A DNA stretch of 64,000 nucleotides from DASXQK01 sp963724385 (GCA_963724385.1 CAVRUJ010000002.1:806001-870000), one strand, 5' to 3'; numbered from the stretch's first letter, positions 17,914-27,401 are shown. The notes: generated from the sequence alone by a model not told the origin. Made by a program: numbers and translations.

Positions 17914-18803
17914 GCCCGGTCTCCCCGCCCGGTCAGCACGTCGAGCCAATCCGTGCCTTCGGATGGCGGCACATGGACCTCGACGCCGATCCCTTTGGCC
18001 CCCAGGCGCCGCGCCAGGGCATAGGCCGCTGCCTGTCCTGTGAAGCTCCGATCGTTGTCTGCATAGATGTGGAGCGTCTGCAAGTCGGGCGGCGGCACGA
18101 ACGCTTCCATGCCAACCGCGGAAAGCGCTGCCCAGGTGGGGACGCCGAAGAGCTCGAGGGCAGCGAGCGCGGTCTCGACGCCCTCGGCGACCCCCATCTC
18201 GCTGGCAGCATCGTGGAGCCGGACCGCGCCGCCGGTGATCGTATCGACGGGTGGCATCGTCTTCTTGCGGGGGGCGACGTTGCCGACGTAAATGCGCTGC
18301 GCCGACTGAAGGCTGCCATCCGGACCGAGGATCGGTGCGATGACGGCCGGGAGGCGCCGGCGTATCTCGGCATGGATCAGCGCCCGGTGGCCTCGGAGCA
18401 TCTCAGAGGAAGCCTTCAGGCCACGGGCCGCAAGATAATCGGCGACCACCTGCGGCGCTTGCGCTTCCGCGAGGAGCCCTTCGATCGCCTCCAGGCGCCC
18501 GCCATTGCGTGCCGGCGGAGGCGCCTTCGCCACCGGGGCGCCATCCCCGATGATGCTGTCGATCTCGCGGCAGGCTGTCGCGTGACCCCAGCCGTTGAGC
18601 TTACGGATCAGCATGATCCCGGGGCCCGGGCCGCATTGATTGCAGTAATACGATCCGGAGCCGTCCTTGTCGTCGAACCGGAACCGGTCCTTGCCGCCGC
18701 AGATGGGGCAAGGGCCATGGCGATTTACCAGGAAGGAGACCGCGACCCCGAGCCGCGGCAGAATCTCCCTCCAGCGGCCATGTGCGCGGGCGACCGTGTT
18801 CAT
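17910..18803 (-). CDS. Toprim-domain primase-like protein with P4-type zinc ribbon
   Basis: ATG 18803 (MNTVARAHGRWREILPRLG) overlaps the helicase stop (ATGA). Residues about 30-60 hold CPICGGKDRFRFDDKDGSG then YYCNQCG, the zinc-binding domain of P4/phage primases. The C-terminal half is a Toprim fold: GVAEGVETALAALELFGVPT, LHIYADNDRS (acidic DxD) and a final TDWLDVL. It probably makes or supports primers for replication of the element. The 297 aa lack an obvious separate helicase domain; the neighbouring helicase supplies that. Confidence 0.75.
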   Translation of the reverse strand: MNTVARAHGRWREILPRLGVAVSFLVNRHGPCPICGGKDRFRFDDKDGSGSYYCNQCGPGPGIMLIRKLNGWGHATACREIDSIIGDGAPVAKAPPPARNGGRLEAIEGLLAEAQAPQVVADYLAARGLKASSEMLRGHRALIHAEIRRRLPAVIAPILGPDGSLQSAQRIYVGNVAPRKKTMPPVDTITGGAVRLHDAASEMGVAEGVETALAALELFGVPTWAALSAVGMEAFVPPPDLQTLHIYADNDRSFTGQAAAYALARRLGAKGIGVEVHVPPSEGTDWLDVLTGRGDRA

Positions 18804-20331
18804 GACGCGGCCTTTTGCATGGCCTTGGCGTAGGCGATCTGGCGTGACCGGACCCAAGAGCGAACCGTATCGTCCGGCGGCATGGGATCTGCAAACCGGA
18901 CGGACGGCCAGGCGCCAAATTTTTGCTTATACTGGTGCGCTGCCCAGCCGGGATTGTAGCGGCGCTCCGCAGCGATCCAGAGCAATTGCCGGAAGAACTG
19001 TAGCTTGTCCTCGGTGCTGTAAATCTGCTGGCGAACCATCCGCCGGCGGTCAACTTGGCCAAGTTCGCCATCCGCCACCTCGAATGACTGGGGCTTAGGC
19101 TGTGGCCGCCATCCGCACGCGGTGCAGGGGCGCCCCTCAAAACGGACGGCGGCGCACTCGGGGCATGTCGTTAGCGCCGGTGCTTGATGCCGGGCGCGGC
19201 TGCCTTGTGTCGGATTTCGGCCCGGCGATCTTCGGCCAGCGTCCAGATCACCGGCTCATCGACAAAGCCATGCTCGAAAATCGCGCCGGCGTGGTCGAGA
19301 AAGAGCGCGTCTGTCTTACCCGTGGCGGGCCGCAATACCCGACCGACCATCTGCCGGTAGAGGCCCATGTGCCGCGTTGGGCGGGCCAGAACCAAGCACG
19401 ACACCTCTGGCTGGTCCCAGCCTTCCGAGAGGACCATCGCATTGCAGACCACATCGACGCTGCCTTGCGCCAGGCGCTTGAGGATTCGGTCCCGTTCCTC
19501 GGCTGGCGTCGATCCGTCGATATGCTCGGCCCAGACGCCGGCGCCCCGGAATTCGTCTCGCAGGTGGACCGAGTGTGCTACGCCCGTCGCGAAAACCACC
19601 GTGCGCCGGCGATCAGCGAGGCGAAGCCAATGCGTCACGATATCGCCGAAAAGCTTCCGATCGTCCATGCGCTCGGCGAGTTGCTTTTCCGCATAGTCGC
19701 CCCGCTCAATGCGGATACCCCTCAGATCCGGCCGAGAGGGCGCATACACCCTCGTTGGCACCAGGTAGCCGCCCGAGATGAGCTCGGCCACAGAAGGGCA
19801 CTCGACGATGGTCTCGAAGATGTTCCCGAGGCCCCGTCCGTCGCCGCGACATGGCGTGGCGGTCATGCCGAGGATCATTGCCGTCGAATATGCTCCAAGC
19901 AGTCGCCGATATGTCCGGGCCGGGCAGTGATGAGCCTCGTCGACCACAACAAAGTCGGCGGCTGGTAAGTCGATCTTGTTGGTGCGCACGGCACGGGCGT
20001 GGAGGGTCGAAATCGAGGCAACTTGCACCCGCTCATCGAGCCGCCAGGGGAAGCCAGCCTGGATAATCCCGTGCTTGATCCCGACATCCCAGAGCTTGGC
20101 TGAGACCTGCTGGATAAGCTCACGGCGATGGGCGAGAAAGAGAACGCGGCCACCCAGCTTGACCCGCGTCGCGATGACCTCGCCGGCGATGACAGTCTTG
20201 CCGCTGCCTGTGGGCGCTGCGAGGAGGATGCGGCGCCGTCCCGCCCCGACCTCGGCCTCGATCCGAGCGACGACCTGGATCTGATACGGCCGAAGGTTCT
20301 GTGCGCTGGCCGCCGGGCTCTGGGCGCTCAT
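18800..20331 (-). pseudogene. DEAD/DEAH superfamily II helicase with C-terminal zinc ribbon, one frameshift
   Basis: From ATG 20331: LRPYQIQVVARIEAEVGAGR, Walker A LLAAPTGSGKT, motif II VVDEAHHC, motif III MILGMTATP, and motif VI YRQMVGRVLRP. At about 19175 one frame ends (PGIKHRR) and another continues ALTTCPECAAVRFEGRPCTA with CGWRPQ, a zinc ribbon, then FFRQLLWIAAERRYNPGWAA, to 18800. The rejoined protein is about 510 aa, as in phage-type helicases with this C-terminal tail. Its start overlaps the upstream stop and its stop overlaps the primase start. Likely role: unwinding during replication or transfer of the element. Confidence 0.75.
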
Positions 20332-20711
20332 GAAGGCACCACACGGAGAGGCGCTGGCGGCAGTCTGTCGGCGCCCGCCAGCTCTAGCGCCGCCAGGTCG
20401 ATCGCCAAATAGCTGTCGAGCAGCTCGTCGACATAAGTGGGGATGCCCCGCTCGGCGGCGAAATGTGCGAGGAACTCAGCGAGCACCCGATCACCGCGGC
20501 CCCGCAGTTCGGCCACCTTCCGGCGCCAAGCGATGCGAGCTATGATCTCGGCTGCGACTTCGCCGATCGGCCTGAAAGTCGATGGCGCGAGCGGCACTTG
20601 CAGGCCAACAGAAGAAGGGCTATTTGTGAGGCCATCGATCGCGCCAGCTATCGAACGAGCCTCGGAACCCCAGACCGCGCCCACGGCTGGGGTTTCGACA
20701 TTCTGGGGCAT
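20328..20711 (-). CDS. hypothetical, coupled upstream of the helicase
   Basis: A 127-aa product: MPQNVETPAVGAVWGSEARS, then FRPIGEVAAEIIARIAWRRK, DRVLAEFLAHFAAERGIPTY and VDELLDSYLAIDLAALELAG. It is helical and acidic. It overlaps the helicase start by four bases and lies four bases after the excisionase-like gene, so it is clearly part of the replication operon. Function unknown. Confidence 0.55.
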   Translation of the reverse strand: MPQNVETPAVGAVWGSEARSIAGAIDGLTNSPSSVGLQVPLAPSTFRPIGEVAAEIIARIAWRRKVAELRGRGDRVLAEFLAHFAAERGIPTYVDELLDSYLAIDLAALELAGADRLPPAPLRVVPS

Positions 20712-20714
20712 AGT

Positions 20715-20993
20715 TCATGCCGCCGCAGGCGCTGTCGGGGGCGCAGTGTCGTTGCTGGCGCTGACCTTCCGAGTAACGTAGTTCCTGAGGCTTTCGGTCG
20801 TGATGAGCCTGCTGCGACCGTCGTGGTACGAGACGAGCTCCCCGGCATTCAACAACTCATAGATCCTGGTCAACCCCGTGGAGAGCATCGCCGCAGCCGC
20901 TCGCGGCTTTACGGCGAGCGGGACGATCGGCTGATCGGCAGGTGGCTGGAAGTGGGCTTCGCGACGCTCGGTAGCCCTGGAGTGCGTGTCCAT
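20715..20993 (-). CDS. excisionase-like HTH (helix-turn-helix_17) protein
   Basis: ATG 20993 (MDTHSRATERREAH) is preceded by AAGGACGAC. The core LAVKPRAAAAMLSTGLTRIY, ELLNAGELVSYHDGRSRLIT and TESLRNYVTR matches the MerR-like excisionase/AlpA fold: a helix with AAxMLxTGxTxxYELL, then a wing R-x-G-R-x-x-x-x. It probably controls excision of the element or transcription of the replication operon it heads. Confidence 0.7.
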   Translation of the reverse strand: MDTHSRATERREAHFQPPADQPIVPLAVKPRAAAAMLSTGLTRIYELLNAGELVSYHDGRSRLITTESLRNYVTRKVSASNDTAPPTAPAAA

Positions 20994-21202
20994 GTCGTCC
21001 TTCCTCTTAGCCCGCTGGCATGCGGGCGGTTGCAGATAACGACGACATGAAACGCAGATGGCCGGTAATGGCCGGAAATTGGCCGCTTCTAAACCGGCCA
21101 CCTCAGTCGCAGAACTAGGCTATCCCCAAGCACTTTCTCCTGCAGCTAAGGGGCCAACCACTACGGCTAAACAGGCCATATACCGGCCAGGTCTCGTTAG
21201 AC

Positions 21203-22117
21203 TCACTTAGCCGCCGTGTCGACGGCACGCAGTGCTGCTTGCCGAGCGCTGTCGATTGCAGCTCGCAAGGTGCTGCTCGAAATGGGCAACTGCCTTGCGT
21301 TCTTGGGTATCGGGCGTGTGGGCCACAATTCCCTAATCTTCCGTTCGAGCTCTCGAGTAGACGCATTTAACGTCGCAGGGGCACTTGTGGCCTGCGCGGT
21401 CATCCAATGTACTAGCTCGAAATAGTATGGGCCGCGGCTCTTGCCAGTCTTTCGGTTGCTGCTGCCTTTGGGTCTGGATATTGTCCTTCCCAACGTCTCG
21501 TCAGGAGCCGCACCAGAATGCGGGCCTGGCACTTCCGGTTCGCGATGTACCGATGCAGCCGGATTCACCCCCCATTCCCGCGGCCATGAGTAGTTGTTGC
21601 CTGCGAACCACTCGGCACACAGAGCGCGAGGGAGATAAAACCTCTTCAAGTAGTCCTGGCGGTAAGATTTTGGGTCAATGGCTGGCTCGCCCCCCGTCTC
21701 GATTGCGAGCAACCCCTCCCGAGGAAACGTGTGCATGAACAGGCGACTGCTCATAACCATCGACACACCGTCGCGGTCAAACGAGCCATTTCTAAAGGAC
21801 TCCAGCAGTCGTCGGTAATACCGCTCCCTTCGCTGCTTGTAGGAGGTTCCCTCTTCAGGAATGTGGGCGAGTTCTTCGGCAATCTCCCTGAAACTGAAGA
21901 ACCGGCGCTCAGGTTTCGGGCGCGCTAACTCGGCGGCTATCTCCTCGCTTCGTTTTTGACGCCGCTGCCTCTGAGTGGTGCTGTTGCCTGCACCCACCAA
22001 CTGGTCAAGGGCCGTCAGCTTCTTGTGGTCGATTGCCAAATCTGCCTCGGCAGGGCCCGCAGGGTAGCCGACGGGGAAGCGCGCTGCGGATTCGCGCTTG
22101 CAAGCTGGCAGGCCCAT
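21203..22117 (-). CDS. hypothetical cargo protein, 304 aa
   Basis: The sequence is hydrophilic and Arg-rich: KKLTALDQLVGAGNSTTQRQ, RRFFSFREIAEELAHIPEEG, YYRRLLESFRNGSFDRDGVS, and a linker with RPKGSSNRKTGKSRG. No motif is recognised. It lies between the integrase and the replication operon on the same strand. Residues 65-115 look like a folded helical domain. The C-terminal part (STRELERKIRELWPTRPIP) may form a coiled coil. Confidence 0.5.
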   Translation of the reverse strand: MGLPACKRESAARFPVGYPAGPAEADLAIDHKKLTALDQLVGAGNSTTQRQRRQKRSEEIAAELARPKPERRFFSFREIAEELAHIPEEGTSYKQRRERYYRRLLESFRNGSFDRDGVSMVMSSRLFMHTFPREGLLAIETGGEPAIDPKSYRQDYLKRFYLPRALCAEWFAGNNYSWPREWGVNPAASVHREPEVPGPHSGAAPDETLGRTISRPKGSSNRKTGKSRGPYYFELVHWMTAQATSAPATLNASTRELERKIRELWPTRPIPKNARQLPISSSTLRAAIDSARQAALRAVDTAAK

Positions 22118-22133
22118 TCCCGCCGATCACAGT

Positions 22134-23423
22134 CTATGCCTTTGCGCGCTCCATCGGCACGACCTTCGACAGCTCGACAACGCCCAGCGTCCCGAAGGCC
22201 GCCCGCACGGTATTGCCAACGTAGGAGGGCGCCAGGTGGGCATAGTGCTTTTCGGTCATGCGGGTATCGCTGTGCCCGAGCTGCTCGGCGATCACCGCCA
22301 GGGGTACGCCCTTCATGGCTAAGCGCGAGGCGTACGTATGACGCAGGACGTGGAAGCCGATCGCCGGCGCAATCCTGGCTGCCTTGCAGGCATCGCGTAT
22401 AGGCCGAAACTGATTGGCCTGGCGCCAGGGCTCGCCGTCACCCCGAGGGAACAGAAGGGCGCCAGATTCCTTGCCAACCGCGATCCGCCGGAAGAATTCG
22501 CACCCCTCGTCGGTGAGGTGGACGTACCTGGCATTGCCGCTCTTGGAGATTGGGACGTGCACAGCTTTGGCGTCGGGGTTGAAGTCCGCTGCCTTCATCG
22601 TGGCGAGCTCGCCGTAGCGACAGCCGGTTAGCAGGGCGCCGGTCACCAGTGCGCGGAAATCGGCCGGGCAGGCGTTGACCAGCCGCTGGGATTCGGAATC
22701 CTTGAGGTAGCGAACCTTGGGCGCGTTGGTTTCCTTGAAGGGCTTGGCCGCCTGCCAGCGTTCCGGCGCGTCAGCCCGCCGATTGTGGTGGGCGAGGTTG
22801 AGGGCCGCCTTGAGGATGGTCAGGACGCGATTCGCGGTGCTACGACGGCGCCGGATTCCTTCCAGGCTGATGTCGGCCTCCCGGTGCTTCTGGCGCTTTC
22901 CGGCCGTGGTCCTCAGACGGCGGGGGTTGTCGGCCAATTTCGCGTGCCACGCCTCGATCCGGCGCCGGGTCAGCTTATCGACGAGGATCTCGCCGAGCTC
23001 GGGCTTGATGTGAGCCCGGATGGTCACCTCGAGTCGATTCAGGGCCTTGCCGCCGCGGCGTTTGTAGTCAGCAACGTAGTCGTCGAGCGCCTGGATGGTA
23101 GAGTAGGGGCCATGATCGCTACCGGTGCCATCGCCGCGGGCCAGATCCGCGAACCACCGCCGGCCGGCCGCCTGAGCCTGGGCGAAGGACAGGACATGCT
23201 CGCCGTCAGCATTGGCTACGTCATCGGCTGTGCCGAGGGCCTGGAAGCGCCGGCCATGTTCCGGGGAGTAGTGGCGAGCGATCCATGTTCCGCCCTTGGC
23301 GCCCTTGCGGAAGCCGATTGCGAGTCCCTCCGAAAGCGATCGCCAGTAGGGCTCGCGCCGGAGCCGGAACTTCGCTCGAGCGCTTCTGGTGTCGAGCTTT
23401 GCATCCCTCAGCGTTCTCGCCAT
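22134..23423 (-). CDS. tyrosine recombinase / site-specific integrase
   Basis: A 429-aa phage-type integrase. N-terminal arm-binding and SAM-like core-binding regions (about 1-240) are followed by the catalytic domain, with Arg269 in TGCRYGEL, H358-x-x-R361 in HVLRHTYAS, GH at 383-384 in QLGHSD, and the nucleophile Tyr394 in EKHYAHL. All catalytic residues are present and the frame is intact. It reads away from the right att-like site (23561), 138 bp upstream of its start. Paired TACGGCA repeats sit in its promoter region, so the protein may regulate itself. Confidence 0.92.
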   Translation of the reverse strand: MARTLRDAKLDTRSARAKFRLRREPYWRSLSEGLAIGFRKGAKGGTWIARHYSPEHGRRFQALGTADDVANADGEHVLSFAQAQAAGRRWFADLARGDGTGSDHGPYSTIQALDDYVADYKRRGGKALNRLEVTIRAHIKPELGEILVDKLTRRRIEAWHAKLADNPRRLRTTAGKRQKHREADISLEGIRRRRSTANRVLTILKAALNLAHHNRRADAPERWQAAKPFKETNAPKVRYLKDSESQRLVNACPADFRALVTGALLTGCRYGELATMKAADFNPDAKAVHVPISKSGNARYVHLTDEGCEFFRRIAVGKESGALLFPRGDGEPWRQANQFRPIRDACKAARIAPAIGFHVLRHTYASRLAMKGVPLAVIAEQLGHSDTRMTEKHYAHLAPSYVGNTVRAAFGTLGVVELSKVVPMERAKA

Positions 23424-23441
23424 GGCTCGCCCTCCAAGACG

Positions 23442-23460
23442 TACGGCACAACGTACGGCA
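23442..23460 (+). repeat. paired TACGGCA repeats, right end of the element
   Basis: TACGGCA occurs at 23442 and 23454, just upstream of the integrase start. The arrangement mirrors the pair at 1061-1080 at the left end. They are candidate integrase arm sites. Confidence 0.45.
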
Positions 23461-23560
23461 TAGATGTAGGCGAAAGCCGGCGAAAGTACAAGAACGAGAA
23501 ATGGCCGATTTGCTTGGGAGAAGTGGAATTCTGCGAAAGCCGGCGACAGCCGTTACCCCT

Positions 23561-23605
23561 CTTTCACGGCGGTAACACGGGCTCGAAATCCCGTCGGGGA
23601 CGCCA
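23561..23605 (+). other. right attachment-like site: 3' end of tRNA-Glu
   Basis: This is the same segment as 970-1013 with one extra A in the T loop (CGAAATCCC instead of CGAATCCC). It is a direct repeat of the left site and lies beside the integrase promoter. Upstream sequence does not complete a tRNA. Confidence 0.7.
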
Positions 23606-23745
23606 AATGTTGCGGGCGTTCTCGTGGCTGGAAACCGAATGTCCCCAATTATTCCCCGATAAAGGGCGCGCAGGGCCGCCGCGTCGGATCGGTGTGCCAT
23701 TTGCCCGACGCGGCGAACTTAACGAACAATGAGATTGACACGCCC

Positions 23746-23970
23746 CTAGGCGTTGGCTGCTCGCCCCATTTGGTCCCAGCTTCGGACTTCGCGAACTAAT
23801 TCGGCGGACTCGATGCGATCGCCGTTGGCGCATTGGATCCAGATTTCGAAGGGGTGCAGCAAGAGCAATGGGCCGGTATCCACGATCGCGGCTTCACTCG
23901 TCGCGTAAGGCTCCGAGCTGTGTACTCTGGGACACTGCTCGCTCAGTCGCCACTTGATCTGATTGAACAT
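23746..23970 (-). CDS. hypothetical, 74 aa
   Basis: ATG 23970 (MFNQIKWRLSEQCPRVHSSE) follows GAAAGGATTGTCTCT, a good ribosome site. The body AAIVDTGPLLLLHPFEIWIQ then VREVRSWDQMGRAANA is compact. Family unknown. It is the first gene to the right of the element. Confidence 0.45.
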   Translation of the reverse strand: MFNQIKWRLSEQCPRVHSSEPYATSEAAIVDTGPLLLLHPFEIWIQCANGDRIESAELVREVRSWDQMGRAANA

Positions 23971-24338
23971 AGAGACAATCCTTTCAAGGCCGACGCCCGT
24001 TCCATGCGGTTTGCTGGACCCGGACCCTCGCTCGATCTCAGACGTTGGACTCTGAACAGATGGTGCATTGATTCCCCGACACCACTGCCACCCTAAAGAT
24101 AACACAAAAGCGCTATGCAGCCATTCGGTTGCAGATTCTAGTAATGGTTCGTCGATCTACCTTATCGGCGGCATATTTTCGGAAGGATGACGCTGATGCG
24201 CTTCTAGCCCAAGGCGTCGCGCCGGTATTGCCTAAGTTCCAAATTGATGCCCCGTAGGCAGAATGTGCAAACTTGAACACTCCCGCTTCCCCTGAAGAGG
24301 TACGAGTTCAGCTGAACAGAGTAGTCTGAGGAAGCGTC
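23971..24338. other. no gene recognised
   Basis: Divergent intergenic space between two small hypothetical genes. No terminator or repeat is seen. Confidence 0.3.
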
Positions 24339-24635
24339 ATGGTCGATGTCAGCCACGCGGATTTCCAACAACTCACCAAAGCCGTCGAAGAACTAAGCGT
24401 ACAGGTCATTGCCGTAACGGCGCTCATAGGCGCGATGGTTACGACTGCCAGCGTCGATTTTGAGCGCCTTGAAGACTGCGTGCAATTTGCCGCAAACCGA
24501 TTGCGCCCCGGCCGGCGCCCCTTGCTTTTCGCAAAGGCAGCCCTGGTCCTGGCGGATTTTGAGGTTATGGAAAAGACACTCCGAATTGAGACCCGGAAGA
24601 TTTGGAATCGCAGAAAGTCTCCCTCCAAGCACTAG
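24339..24635 (+). CDS. hypothetical, 98 aa
   Basis: ATG 24339 is preceded by CTGAGGAAGCGTC, a good ribosome site. The sequence opens MVDVSHADFQQLTKAVEELS and has a hydrophobic VQVIAVTALIGAMVTTA segment, then FERLEDCVQFAANRLRPGRR. It is probably all-helical. No family recognised. It lies upstream of kaiC in the same direction, 283 bp away. Confidence 0.5.
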   Translation: MVDVSHADFQQLTKAVEELSVQVIAVTALIGAMVTTASVDFERLEDCVQFAANRLRPGRRPLLFAKAALVLADFEVMEKTLRIETRKIWNRRKSPSKH

Positions 24636-24918
24636 CTGCTTATGCATACTTCAACAAGACGCTATCATCCGCTCTAGTCCAGGATCATTTGGGGAATGTC
24701 GGGTGAATTGAAAAAAATAGAACTCACCCGCAAAAAAATGTCCTCTGTCGCCGGTCGTACTTGCGGTGTAGCTGCCGGGATGCGTTGCATCCCGTATTGA
24801 GACGGCTTGCGTTTAGAACCTCACGTACTGCGGAAGCTTGCCGTTGCTGAAGCCATAGAGCGGAAGTGAACTTCTCGGGGTCTGGCAGCCCAATCGCGAA
24901 AAGATGAGGACGTTGCAA

Positions 24919-26674
24919 ATGAGCCAAAAGAAGAAAACCATTCCGGCAACTTCCAAAACGCTGCCGAAAGCACCACCGGAATCCAGGGGTTGGACGAAAT
25001 CACGGGGGGAGGGTTGCCACGCGGGCGTCCCACTCTAGTCAGTGGAGGCGCCGGTTCTGGAAAGACACTGTTCGGACTGGAGTTCCTGGTTCGGGGCGCC
25101 ACACAATACGACGAACCCGGCGTGTTCATGTCGTTCGAGGAAACGATCCCGGACCTGACCAAGAACGCCGCTTCACTGGGTTTCGACCTGGGCCGCCTGG
25201 TGGCGGAGAAGAAGCTGTTCCTGGACCACGTGCACATCACGCGAAGCGAGATTGCGGAAACCGGGGAGTATGATCTCGATGGCCTCTTCATTCGAATTGC
25301 CGACGCTGTCCAGAGGGTTGGGGCGCGGCGAATCGTCCTGGACACCATTGAAGCGCTCTTCGGCGAGTTGCCGAACCCAGGTATTCTGCGCGCCGAAATC
25401 CGCCGCCTGTTCGACTGGCTCAAGCAAAAAGGATTGACCACGATCATTACCGCCGAGCGGGACCGGCCCGACAAGCTGACCCGGCACGGCATCGAGGAGT
25501 TCGTCTCGGACTGCGTGATCGTGCTGGACCATCGTATCCGGGAGGAGATCTCGACCCGGCGCCTGCGCATCGTCAAGTACCGGGGATCCACCCACGGCAC
25601 GAACGAGTATCCGTTCCTCATCGATGAACACGGCATTTCAGTTCTGCCGATCTCCTCGCTGGGCCTGGACCATGCCGCGTCCGCCGAACGAATCTCGACG
25701 GCATTGACCGGTTGGATGGCATGATGGGCGGCAAGGGCTTTTATCGGGGCAGCAGCATCTTGCTCTCCGGCACCTCGGGAACCGGTAAAACCAGCGTGGC
25801 GGCACATTTCGTGGATGCGGCTTGCCGCCGTGGCGAGCGCTGCTTGTATTTCGCGTTCGAGGAATCACCCCGGCAGATCGTCCGCAACATGCGCTCGATC
25901 GGCATCGACCTCGAACCGTGGGTCCGCAAAGGGCTCCTGCAATTCCATGCGGCGCGTCCCACCTACGGGGGGATCGAAGAAGTCCTGCTTGTGACGCACA
26001 AACACATCTCCAGCTTCCAGCCCAGCATCGTGGTGGTGGACCCGATTACCAATCTGCTCATGGTCAGCACCCTGAACGAAGTGCGGTCCATGCTCACGCG
26101 GCTGGTCGATTTTCTGAAGACCAAGGAGATCACCGCGATTTTCACCAGTTTGACAGCGGCAGGCGGCTCCCTGGAAGCCAGCGAGGCGGACGTCTCCTCC
26201 CTAATGGACACCTGGCTCCTGCTGAAAGCCATCGAGGTCGGGGGGGAGCGGAACCGCGCGCTCTACGTGCTGAAATCGCGAGGCATGGAGCATTCCAACC
26301 AGATTCGCGAATTCGTGCTCACCAACCACGGCCTCCGATTGCTGGATGTTTACCTTGGACCCGAGGGCGTGCTGACCGGCTCCGCCCGGGTGTCGCAGGA
26401 AATGCGCGAGAAAGCAGTGGTCACGTCCCGCCAGCAAGAACTGGAGACCCGCCGGCGCGAACTGGAGCGCAAGCGCCAGATCTTTGAGGCCCGCATGGCC
26501 ATGCTCAGGGCGGAGTTTGAAGCGGAGGAAGAAATAATTCAACAGAGCATCTCCGAATCGGAATTACTCGGCGAGGAAGTGCTGCAGGACCGCGGGCAGA
26601 TGGTGCGGAGCCGGAAAGCGGACACCTCCGCTTACAAAAAGGAGGGGGGCGCGAAAGCCGCGCGGAAACGCTAA
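24919..26674 (+). pseudogene. kaiC: KaiC-family double-domain ATPase, two frameshifts
   Basis: Start ATG 24919 (MSQKKKTIPATSKTLPKAP). One base is missing at about 24980; the CI domain follows: TGIQGLDEITGGGLPRG, Walker A GGAGSGKT, Walker B RIVLDTIEALFG. A second base is missing at about 25707 between CI and CII, in TG(L)DGMMGGKGFYRG. CII has Walker A GTSGTGKT, Walker B SIVVVDPITNLL, and an SS pair in ADVSSLMDTWLLL at the place of the KaiC phosphosites. A coiled coil (ELETRRRELERKRQIFEARM) ends the protein. About 585 aa when rejoined. Non-cyanobacterial KaiC proteins act in stress or timing responses. Followed directly by two kaiB genes. Confidence 0.75.
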
Positions 26675-27012
26675 ATGCCGACAGACCAAGACAAAAACTC
26701 GGGCGCGGCCTCGCAAACCAACGCCCCGGAAACCGGAGGTTTGGAAGCTGCGGCTCTACGTGGCGGGCCAGACTCCCAAGTCGATTCGCGCTTTTGCCAA
26801 CCTCAAGGTGCTGTGTGAAGAACACTTGAAGGGCCGCTATCGGATCGAAGTGATCGACCTGATGGAGAATCCGCAACTGGCGCGCGGCGACCAGATCGTA
26901 GCAGTTCCGACCCTGGTAAGAGATCTTCCGGGACCTGTCCGAAAGATCATTGGAGACCTGTCCAACACCGAGCGGATGTTGATGGGCTTGGACGCTGCGA
27001 ACGGTAGACTGA
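26675..27012 (+). pseudogene. kaiB: KaiB-family thioredoxin-like protein 1, frameshifted
   Basis: ATG 26675 shares an A with the kaiC stop. After about 20 residues the frame changes to VWKLRLYVAGQTPKS, the KaiB signature, continuing LKVLCEEHLKGRYRIEVIDL and GDQIVAVPTLVRDLPGPVRK. The natural end, LDLRTVD with TGA at 27010, needs a second frame change near 26990. About 112 aa. KaiB binds KaiC; the pair here would be co-translated. Confidence 0.7.
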
Positions 27013-27032
27013 CCAGGCTCTGGAAGGTCCAC

Positions 27033-27401
27033 ATGAAAAGACCCTCGAAAAAGACCCGCCCGGCAGGAAAACGGAAACCCGGATCGCCCCGGAAAATGGA
27101 GCAGGCCGGCGCCTCATTCTCTCCAGGCAAAGTACGTCTTGCGTTTGTACATAAGCGGATCCACGTTGAAATCGGCGCTGGCTGTAAAGAATATCAAGCG
27201 GGTTTGCGAGCAGCACTTGAAGGTCGGTATGACCTGGAAGTCATCGACATTTACCAGCAGGCGAATCTGGCCAGAGACGAGCAGATTGTGGCGGTGCCCA
27301 CGCTCATTAAACGGCTCCCGCTCCCGCTGCGAAGGCTCATTGGGGACCTGTCGAACCAAGACAAAGTGCTCTTCGGACTGGACCTGAAAATGCAAGAGTG
27401 A
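27033..27401 (+). pseudogene. kaiB: KaiB-family protein 2, two compensating frameshifts
   Basis: ATG 27033 (MKRPSKKTRPAGKRK) opens a basic tail. The KaiB core VLRLYISGSTLKSALAVKN with RVCEQHLK is in another frame (27139-27220). The original frame then resumes as GRYDLEVIDIYQQANLARDE and QIVAVPTLIKRLPLPLRRLI, ending LDLKMQE. The length (122 aa) is kept because the two shifts cancel, so the middle of the translated product is scrambled. The C-terminal PTLIKRLPLP is the usual fold-switch region. Confidence 0.7.

Noticed and set aside
19102..19968. 288-codon plus-strand frame
   Set aside because: Antisense of the helicase gene, whose motifs are clear on the minus strand.
970..23605. Prophage identity for the element
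   Set aside because: No capsid, tail, portal, terminase or lysis gene is seen; helicase, primase-like and DUF5681 genes alone do not prove a phage.
24821..25807. Long minus-strand frame of 328 codons
   Set aside because: It is the complement of kaiC; composition is Ser/Arg-rich and the kaiC motifs on the plus strand explain the DNA.
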